A stretch of 21,161 bases of DNA from a virus. The DNA lies in the IMG/VR virus record IMGVR_UViG_3300044640_000457, positions 1 to 21,161 of that record; one strand, 5' to 3'. Both the position numbers and the translations under genes were made by a program. This document shows positions 16,249 to 21,161 of the stretch, piece by piece; positions within the stretch are counted from its first letter, which is position 1; each line of letters opens with the position of its first letter. The notes beneath the pieces are model-generated. The model was not told the DNA's origin and did no database searches. It saw nothing but the letters and a program-made list of their open reading frames with translations.

Positions 16249-17549
16249 TGCCATTTGACGGTTCTGGAACTTACGCACCTCCAAGTGCTCCGAACTTCCC
16301 AGCAATTCCCGGAGCGGTAATAACTGCGGCTTATTACAACACGGTAATCAACGACATATCCAGTGCGCTTACTCTGTGCTTAACTCGCGACGGGCAAAGC
16401 AGCCCTTCCGGAGCTGTGGGATGGGCGAATAATAATCTCACTGCGGTAGCAACCTTTGGGGCAGTTACTGGTAATTTCTCCGGAGCCGTTACAGTTGGCG
16501 GGACTTTAACCGCCATCGGAAACATCGGGCTTGGCACGTCAACGCCGTCGCTGTATGGCCGCTTTGCAGTTTATCCAGTTACTAGCGCAGGCTCTGAAAA
16601 CCACATATCAACCGTCGCTGGCTCCGCTGGCGCGTTTACAAGCAATTTGCGTTTGGGTGTGTATTCGCTCAATGGTGCGCTTGGGTGCAGCATTTCGGCA
16701 ATTGTCAATTATCCATTTAGCACGGCCACGTCGCTTGCATTTGGCACGGCTCCGGGAGGCGCGGCCATTACCGATAGCCCTACCGAAAGAATGCGTATTA
16801 CTAGCGAAGGCAACGTCGGGATTGGCACGAGTGCGCCGAATTATCGGCTTGCTATAGCATCTAACGATACGACACCCGGCCTCGGATATGCCTTAAGTAT
16901 CCATGCTAACGCAACTGCGGCAGCAGGTGGGATACAATTTACTAACAGTGGTGCTACTACTCAATGGGGTTTTTTGTCTGCTACGGCGACCTCAGTAACC
17001 CTTGACGCCTCCAGCAGCAGCAACTTGGCTTTCCGCACTAACTCTACAGAACGAATGCGTATTACTAGCGAAGGTCAGTTCAGGTGGGGTGCTTCGGCTA
17101 CTATTGACACGGTATCGTTCCTGCCCTTCCAAGTCACAGGCGGTATAGCGATTGATACGAATACCACAGCCCTCACTACCGCCATATCTTTCTTTAACGG
17201 GCAGGGGCCGAACACTCGCGTCGGTTGGATTGGGACAAGTGGCTCTTCGACCAGTTACAATACGTCATCGGACTATCGCCTCAAGAACATTGACGGACCA
17301 CTGCAGAACAGCGGCGCTTACATCGACGCGCTTAACCCAGTGCAAGGTAACTGGAAAGCAGATGGTAGCCGCTTCATTGGTCTATTGGCTCACGAAGTTC
17401 AGGAAGTCTCCGAAACGCCAATCGCCGCGGGTGAGAAGGACGGTAAGGAAATGCAGGCTATGGATTACTCTGCACCTGAACTAATCGCCAACCTTATCGC
17501 AGAAATTCAATCGCTCCGTGCCCGCGTGGCACAACTAGAAGGGAATTAA
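16248..17549 (+). CDS. Tail fibre with S74 self-cleaving chaperone (433 aa)
   Basis: The N-terminus (MPFDGSGTYAPPSAPNF, then PGAVITAAYYNTVINDISSA) is the adaptor sequence often seen on phage fibres and should attach to the tail. The shaft (about 80-330) is beta-rich with NIGLGTSTPS and NVGIGTSAPN motifs and two copies of TERMRITSEG (179-188 and 267-276). The C-terminus is an intramolecular chaperone of the peptidase S74 type: SDYRLKNID starts at Ser341, the likely cleavage residue (codon at 17268-17270), with a conserved-looking His382 in GLLAHEVQ and a terminal coiled coil (IAEIQSLRARVAQLEG). Such a domain folds the trimer and then is released, leaving about 340 residues in the virion. No depolymerase catalytic domain is evident. 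Confidence 0.85.
   Translation: MPFDGSGTYAPPSAPNFPAIPGAVITAAYYNTVINDISSALTLCLTRDGQSSPSGAVGWANNNLTAVATFGAVTGNFSGAVTVGGTLTAIGNIGLGTSTPSLYGRFAVYPVTSAGSENHISTVAGSAGAFTSNLRLGVYSLNGALGCSISAIVNYPFSTATSLAFGTAPGGAAITDSPTERMRITSEGNVGIGTSAPNYRLAIASNDTTPGLGYALSIHANATAAAGGIQFTNSGATTQWGFLSATATSVTLDASSSSNLAFRTNSTERMRITSEGQFRWGASATIDTVSFLPFQVTGGIAIDTNTTALTTAISFFNGQGPNTRVGWIGTSGSSTSYNTSSDYRLKNIDGPLQNSGAYIDALNPVQGNWKADGSRFIGLLAHEVQEVSETPIAAGEKDGKEMQAMDYSAPELIANLIAEIQSLRARVAQLEGN
16789..17074 (+). repeat. 22-base direct repeat inside the fibre gene
   Basis: Bases 16789-16810 and 17053-17074 are identical over 22 bases and encode the shared ERMRITSEG part of the shaft. Identical DNA, not only protein, suggests recent duplication or recombination between fibre modules. 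The stretch between them (about 240 bases) could be lost or exchanged by recombination. Confidence 0.75.
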
Positions 17550-17552
17550 GAT

Positions 17553-17882
17553 ATGGTAATCACAAACACTTGGGCTGTAGTTCAGATGGACGCATACCCA
17601 GAACTCGACGGCGAAACCGATGTGGTCTTCACTGTGCACTGGACATTAAAGGGCACGGACGGAACATACGCAGGTAGCGTATACGGTTCACAAGGTATCA
17701 CTATTGATCCAGATGTCCCGTTCACGCCATATGCGTCGCTCACGCAAGCGCAGGTCGTTGGTTGGGTCCAAGATGCACTTGGCGAGGAGCAAGTTGCAAG
17801 CTATGAAGCAAATGTGGCGCAGCAGATTGCAAACCAAATCAATCCCCCTGTCGTCACTCTGCCATTACCTTGGAGCAAATAA
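17553..17882 (+). CDS. Small conserved phage protein following the fibre (109 aa)
   Basis: I do not assign a function. The first two thirds form an antiparallel beta pattern (TNTWAVVQMDAYPEL, then DVVFTVHWTLKGTDG and TYAGSVYGSQGI), ending in a helix (YASLTQAQVVGWVQDALGEE) and a short proline-rich tail. Small proteins of this shape are often found next to tail-fibre genes in phages; a fibre-assembly or virion role is possible. It starts three bases after the fibre stop; GGGAATTAAG upstream is a weak binding site, so coupling with the fibre is likely. Confidence 0.65.
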   Translation: MVITNTWAVVQMDAYPELDGETDVVFTVHWTLKGTDGTYAGSVYGSQGITIDPDVPFTPYASLTQAQVVGWVQDALGEEQVASYEANVAQQIANQINPPVVTLPLPWSK

Positions 17883-17886
17883 TAAT

Positions 17887-17914
17887 GAATATCAACCTCC
17901 TGATGTTGATATTC
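17887..17914 (+). other. Perfect 10-bp AT-rich hairpin before the lysis genes
   Basis: GAATATCAAC (17887-17896) and GTTGATATTC (17905-17914) form a perfect stem with an eight-base loop. There is no U-tract after it. It sits between the fibre-associated genes and the lysis cassette, where a drop or delay in expression would be useful, and may be an attenuator, RNase site or mRNA stabiliser. Confidence 0.45.
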
Positions 17915-17936
17915 AAATAGAAAGATTGATACTATC

Positions 17937-18218
17937 ATGATGCCTACGACGGAACAAACTTTAATAGAAGTGGCACTTGCAAAAATGGAAGGCAAACTGG
18001 ACGTCCTTGTAGCAGGACTTGATCACATTCGCGAGGATTTTCAGCAAAGCCGAACGCAATCAGCTATGCTTGAAAGTCGCGTATCATCGCTTGAGAAGCA
18101 GTCGTATATAGACTCTGGCGAAAAGACGGGCATTGCCAAGGTGGTTAAAGTTGTCTACGCTACTTGCGGGCTTGTTGGAACCTCCGCCATCGCGGCTATA
18201 GCTAAGTATATATTTTAA
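17937..18218 (+). CDS. XhlA-like coiled-coil membrane protein, lysis cassette (93 aa)
   Basis: Residues 8-56 are a heptad coiled coil (IEVALAKMEGKLDVLVAGL, then a second charged stretch ending SRVSSLEKQ), followed by one hydrophobic C-terminal segment (about 70-93, VVKVVYATCGLVGTSAIAAI) with no charge after a lone Lys90. This is the layout of XhlA-type proteins and of some accessory holins. It opens a three-gene lysis group with an endolysin and a second membrane protein. Two ATGs stand in tandem (17937 and 17940); the ATAGAAAGA leader is 12 to 15 bases upstream, an unusually long spacing that may keep expression low. Role inferred. Confidence 0.6.
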   Translation: MMPTTEQTLIEVALAKMEGKLDVLVAGLDHIREDFQQSRTQSAMLESRVSSLEKQSYIDSGEKTGIAKVVKVVYATCGLVGTSAIAAIAKYIF

Positions 18219-18229
18219 GGAGAATTACT

Positions 18230-18712
18230 ATGCCGAAGTTTAGTGTGATCTCTACGCAACGATTGGCAACTTGTAAACCAAAGTTGCGGGAAGTTATGGA
18301 AGAAGTTATGAAAACCTTACCGGATGGTATGGATTTCATCGTCTTGGAAGGAGTTCGGTCACGGACTCAGATGATGACGAATTACGGCAAAGGTCGCACG
18401 GCAGCACAGCTTGCGGCTAAAGGTATACCAGCCTCCTTCGCTAATCCTAAGGCGAATAGAGTGACTTGGTTGAAAGATCCTTTTGCAAGCTCCCATGCAG
18501 CCGACCCGAAGGACGGGTTGTCAAGGGCTGTTGATATTGCACCCTTTCCGATTGATTGGAATGACTCGGAGGGTTTTAACAAACTTGGTAAACATGTTCT
18601 AGCCACCGCGAAGCGGTTAAAAATTCCCTTGCGTTGGGGTCGAGACTGGGATATGGATGGCAGGTATGAAGAGAAGGGTGAGACTGATGGTCCGCACTTT
18701 GAATTGGTTTAA
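18230..18712 (+). CDS. M15-family peptidoglycan peptidase, endolysin (160 aa)
   Basis: Enzymes of this zinc family cut peptide bonds in the murein stem peptide (L-Ala-D-Glu or D-Ala-D-Ala type), here to release progeny. The zinc ligands can be read from the two conserved motifs: SSHAADPKDGLSRAVDIAP supplies His89 and Asp102, and TDGPHFELV supplies His156. An upstream LEGVRSRTQ segment (39-47) matches the usual EGyRS strand. The protein is a single compact domain without signal peptide, so it needs a holin. AAGGAG at 18217-18222 overlaps the previous stop and is well spaced. The exact bond cut cannot be told from sequence. Confidence 0.93.
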   Translation: MPKFSVISTQRLATCKPKLREVMEEVMKTLPDGMDFIVLEGVRSRTQMMTNYGKGRTAAQLAAKGIPASFANPKANRVTWLKDPFASSHAADPKDGLSRAVDIAPFPIDWNDSEGFNKLGKHVLATAKRLKIPLRWGRDWDMDGRYEEKGETDGPHFELV

Positions 18713-18726
18713 TAAGGAGATTTGAT

Positions 18727-18996
18727 ATGATTACTGTAGATTCGAGTGCAAAAAAGACTCTGGCGAAAACCGCTGTGCGGTATGTTGTCGTAGCTGCTGG
18801 CGGGGCTTTAGTAGCTCGCGGAGCTATTAGTCAAGACGTAGCAGCGCAACTAGCAGCTCCGGTTACAGAGGTAATCGTGGGCGGGTTAATGGCGCTTGCG
18901 GGTTTAATCGGAGGATTGTTTGCGAGTAAGAAGCGGCATTCGGAAGTAAAACTCTTGGCCGATCTGGTTCCAGACGCCGTTGCAAAAATTAAGTAA
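18727..18996 (+). CDS. Two-helix phage holin, Pam3-gp28-like (89 aa)
   Basis: Two hydrophobic segments (about 14-30, KTAVRYVVVAAGGALVA, and 44-66, PVTEVIVGGLMALAGLIGGL) are joined by a short loop, RGAISQDVAAQL, and followed by a basic patch (SKKRH) and a charged C-terminal helix. The size, the loop wording and the KR patch match a common family of phage holins which form membrane lesions that let the endolysin out. AAGGAG at 18714-18719 gives a strong start. Two membrane proteins around one endolysin suggests that the first regulates or assists. Confidence 0.82.
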   Translation: MITVDSSAKKTLAKTAVRYVVVAAGGALVARGAISQDVAAQLAAPVTEVIVGGLMALAGLIGGLFASKKRHSEVKLLADLVPDAVAKIK

Positions 18997-19000
18997 TTCC

Positions 19001-19040
19001 AAACTGCTAGGGGTTTGAAATTAATAACCCCTAGCAGTTT
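19001..19040 (+). terminator. Perfect 15-bp hairpin after the lysis genes
   Basis: AAACTGCTAGGGGTT (19001-19015) and AACCCCTAGCAGTTT (19026-19040) are perfect reverse complements around a 10-base loop. The stem ends in only three Us, so it is an imperfect intrinsic terminator, possibly bidirectional. It closes the lysis block. The outer part is the same AAACTGCTA sequence as the inverted repeat at 296-350 upstream of the terminase genes. Confidence 0.6.
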
Positions 19041-19063
19041 CCTAAACTATAAGGATTAAAGCT

Positions 19064-19333
19064 ATGCCGACTCCAGTAACAGAAAGCTATACACCACTCC
19101 CCCTTGCGATTAATTTTGATGGGGCTGTCTCTAGCGCAAGTTGCACTCTAGCCGGATTTACTTGCGTAATTTCGGGAAGTTTGACTTTGAGGGACAGGGC
19201 CGCAGGGTCGGTGTTCGTGGACGCTCTTCCGGTCAGTGCTGGAGTGTATCATCCTTTACCTTATTCCATGCCGAATGGTGCGTATGTAACTCTTACCGGA
19301 GGGGCTAAGGGCACGATTGCGTGGACAAGTTAA
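19064..19333 (+). CDS. Small beta-rich phage protein of unknown function (89 aa)
   Basis: No certain family. The translation is a compact beta pattern beginning TESYTPLPLAINFDGAV, with a LTLRDRAAGSVFVDAL strand pair in the middle and ending GAYVTLTGGAKGTIAWTS. It has its own good ribosome binding site (AAGGA at 19051-19055). Its stop codon is immediately followed, in the same frame, by the ATG of the large downstream gene. It could be a stand-alone fibre-tip or assembly protein; a fused product by stop readthrough is conceivable but unsupported. Confidence 0.65.
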   Translation: MPTPVTESYTPLPLAINFDGAVSSASCTLAGFTCVISGSLTLRDRAAGSVFVDALPVSAGVYHPLPYSMPNGAYVTLTGGAKGTIAWTS

Positions 19334-21028
19334 ATGTTGTTGCTTTTGCGTCTACAGACGAGAGCGAGTCCGCCGGTCAACACCGCGCTTCCCGTAATTT
19401 CGCAGACTGGTTCGGTGCTATCGGTGACAACGGGCACATGGACGGGCGATGCGCCGATTGCGTATGCGTATCAGTTCACGCGCAACGGAACGCCTATTAG
19501 CGGCGCGACGGCTTCAACTTACACCATCCCGGACGCTGACTTGAACGCCTTGTTTGGCTGTATTGTCACGGCGACAAATGTGCACGGCAATGCCAGCGCG
19601 GCGGCGGCGCTTCTTTATGTTGGCGTGATGGATGTATTGTCCGTGGCTCCAGCGGTCAATTATGAGTTGCGCCGTGAAAGCCGCAGCTACACTGGCCTCA
19701 ATAAACGTGTGCGTCGTTCGAGTGACAATGCGGAAGCCAATTTCGGCTTTGCTACGGCAGCGCAAACACGCACGAACCTTGCGGCGATTCCGATTAACGA
19801 TAATAGTGGCAGCACGATTTCCGGCGTCACGAGGACGACGATTGGCACGGGCACCGAGTTTGGGCAGCCGTATATTGATGTTCGCTGGCAAGGCACGGCT
19901 GGTGGTGCTGGGGCCTTACAGTTTATTCACGGCGCAATAAACGTTCCGTTTAACCCGGCAATTCACGCGCCTGCTACGCCGGGGCTAACTTATACGACTT
20001 CGGTTGGGTTTCGCTTAGTAAGCGGGACAGCACCAGTTGGAACACCTACGCTCCGGGCTATGATGATAACTAATGGCGGTAGCTTTACGTCCGGCACATC
20101 CCGCGCGATTTCAAACCCAACCGCAACATTACAGAGAAACGCATCAGTAGATATTGCTACGGCTAATACGGCCTATATCGCGCCTAACATTAATTTTCCA
20201 GTCGGCAATGGCGAGGTCGTTGATTTCACCGTGCGCTTTTACGCCGCCAATGTCGAACTTGGTGTTGGCAATGCGCGCCCGCTTTTGCAGCGCAATGTTC
20301 CGGAAACGATTGCCGATATTGGCGAACTTGACGCCGAGGCGCTGCTTAATTTTGTCGGTAATGGCAACGGCTTTATCACCATTTTGCATGACAAAAGCGG
20401 CAATGGTCGCAATGCCACGCAAACGACGCCAGCTAATCAGCCGCGCATTGTCAGCAATGGGGCGATGATAACTGCGGGCGGAAAGCCTGCCATATTGTTT
20501 GATGGCGTGGATGATTATTTAGCTGCCCCTGTTCCGCTTATTGACACAACGCACAGTCTGTTTGCTCTATTCACACCGACGATTGAAAATGTAACCGGGT
20601 CTTTGTTTGGGCAGTGGTCTGCTGGCCAAACTGGCCGTTTTACAATTCTTGTAAACCAAATTTCAAGCGGAGTTGCGTCGGCTGGGTTTTTGAACCTATT
20701 CAACTCTTCAGCGACGCAAGGCGGAGGCAGTGGTGGTCTCGCCACAGAGGTTGCTATTTCAAATACACCCACTTTAATCACGTCTATATCAACCACCGGA
20801 AGCGAGCAGTGGAAACTGTTTAAGAACGGCGCGGAATGGGATAGCGCAACAATTACGTCCGTCTTTACGGGGGTCAATAGCGCGATAGGTTCGTTGAATG
20901 GACTTGGATCATCGTTACCATTTGACGGCACTTTTTCAGGATTGACTTCGTTCCCCTCCGTCCTTTCCACCGACCGCCAAACCCTTGAGCGCAACCGTGG
21001 CGCTTATTACGGCATACCAATCACATAG
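19334..21028 (+). CDS. Modular receptor-binding candidate: Ig-like, split arabinofuranosidase-B-like and LamG-like domains (564 aa)
   Basis: Residues about 14-96 are an Ig-like domain (PVNTALPVISQTGSVLS, then YQFTRNGTPISGATASTYTI). Then comes YELRRESRSYTGLNKRVRRS (110-129), the opening of the arabinofuranosidase-B-type sugar-recognition/catalytic module common in phage tail proteins. That module breaks off after DNAEANFGF and resumes at IADIGELDAEALLNFVGNGN (326-345) and LHDKSGNGRNATQTTPANQP (351-370). The insert, about 141-328, is beta-rich and contains EFGQPYIDVRWQGTA. A LamG/jelly-roll end follows (397-564, closing RQTLERNRGAYYGIPIT). It probably binds or trims surface glycan. The usual WYDQSGNG wording is changed to LHDKSGNG, so catalysis is doubtful. 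The ATG touches the previous stop and lacks a near ribosome binding site; GCG/GGC codons are frequent, unlike most neighbours. Confidence 0.7.
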   Translation: MLLLLRLQTRASPPVNTALPVISQTGSVLSVTTGTWTGDAPIAYAYQFTRNGTPISGATASTYTIPDADLNALFGCIVTATNVHGNASAAAALLYVGVMDVLSVAPAVNYELRRESRSYTGLNKRVRRSSDNAEANFGFATAAQTRTNLAAIPINDNSGSTISGVTRTTIGTGTEFGQPYIDVRWQGTAGGAGALQFIHGAINVPFNPAIHAPATPGLTYTTSVGFRLVSGTAPVGTPTLRAMMITNGGSFTSGTSRAISNPTATLQRNASVDIATANTAYIAPNINFPVGNGEVVDFTVRFYAANVELGVGNARPLLQRNVPETIADIGELDAEALLNFVGNGNGFITILHDKSGNGRNATQTTPANQPRIVSNGAMITAGGKPAILFDGVDDYLAAPVPLIDTTHSLFALFTPTIENVTGSLFGQWSAGQTGRFTILVNQISSGVASAGFLNLFNSSATQGGGSGGLATEVAISNTPTLITSISTTGSEQWKLFKNGAEWDSATITSVFTGVNSAIGSLNGLGSSLPFDGTFSGLTSFPSVLSTDRQTLERNRGAYYGIPIT

Positions 21029-21033
21029 GAGGT
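21027..21033 (+). promoter_or_regulatory. Consensus Shine-Dalgarno AGGAGGT
   Basis: AGGAGGT overlaps the TAG stop of the large preceding gene and lies four bases before the ATG at 21038. It is the most complete Shine-Dalgarno seen in the window and supports the start of the edge gene. Confidence 0.7.
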
Positions 21034-21037
21034 CCAG

Positions 21038-21161
21038 ATGAAAATCATCCAATTTATTCTGCTTCACGCAGAGACCGCAGAAGAGCTAAAACAGCGCATT
21101 CTGCATCAAGCAAACATATGGGCAGGTTTCAATTATCTGCGCGAAGATGACCCAGACTATT
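21038..21161 (+). CDS. Unknown protein, 3' end cut by the window (41+ aa)
   Basis: An open frame starts at ATG 21038 with a perfect AGGAGGT ahead and stays open to the last base. The visible part is MKIIQFILLHAETAEELKQR followed by ILHQANIWAGFNYLREDDPD and a Tyr. It begins with a short strand and continues as an amphipathic helix. The function cannot be told. Position directly after the receptor-binding candidate suggests a fibre chaperone, a tail-associated small protein, or the first gene of another module. Confidence 0.6.
   Translation, partial: MKIIQFILLHAETAEELKQRILHQANIWAGFNYLREDDPDY

Noticed and set aside
19514-19891. Minus-strand frame of 125 residues opposite the receptor-binding gene
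   Set aside because: The Arg-rich translation is typical of the antisense of GCG/GGC-rich coding DNA, without start signals.
1-21161. CRISPR arrays, tRNA genes, insertion sequences, integrase or attachment sites
   Set aside because: I looked for regularly spaced repeats, tRNA-like cloverleaf ends, transposase or recombinase motifs and found none that could be supported.

Overview
The window is the late (structural plus lysis) half of a short-tailed, P22-like tailed bacteriophage or prophage. All recognisable genes lie on the + strand, tightly packed or overlapping by 1 to 32 bases, and no host, replication or integration gene is visible. The host is probably Gram-negative: there is an M15 endolysin, holin-like genes and a three-gene ejection set of the kind that carries DNA across a cell envelope. 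Moderate GC and the overall style would fit an alphaproteobacterial host, but that is an impression and not something the sequence proves.

Layout. Bases 1-458 carry no convincing gene: first a C-rich, strand-biased leader, then a cluster of short repeats just before the first gene. Bases 459-2586 hold the packaging motor (small and large terminase). Bases 2579-7859 hold the head: P22-type portal, a zinc-ribbon protein, scaffold, major capsid protein and a probable decoration protein. Bases 7945-10846 hold the connector and tail: a coiled-coil/HhH-like protein, a gp4-like adaptor and a gp10-like propeller/hub. An acetyltransferase-like gene sits at 10843-11304, followed by three large internal-virion/ejection candidates (11273-16248). 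An S74-chaperoned tail fibre and a small companion protein follow (16248-17882). The lysis cassette (17937-18996) is an XhlA-like coiled-coil membrane protein, an M15 peptidase and a two-helix holin. After a strong hairpin come a small beta-rich protein, a large modular receptor-binding candidate with an arabinofuranosidase-B/LamG-like domain, and a gene cut by the window edge.

Working together: terminase docks on the portal and fills a shell built by scaffold and capsid proteins; adaptor and hub close the neck; ejection proteins leave the virion to make a trans-envelope channel; the two fibre-type proteins probably contact the cell surface; the lysis cassette frees the progeny. Intergenic hairpins without good U-tracts separate the highly expressed genes and may set the dosage of transcripts.

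The parts most worth a second look are (i) the AAACTGCTA repeat found at both ends of the late operon, (ii) the receptor-binding candidate whose enzyme-like domain is split by an insert of about 190 residues, (iii) its in-frame, zero-gap TAA/ATG junction with the gene before it, and (iv) the acetyltransferase inside the tail/ejection module. I did not find a clearly new multi-gene defence or mobile system.
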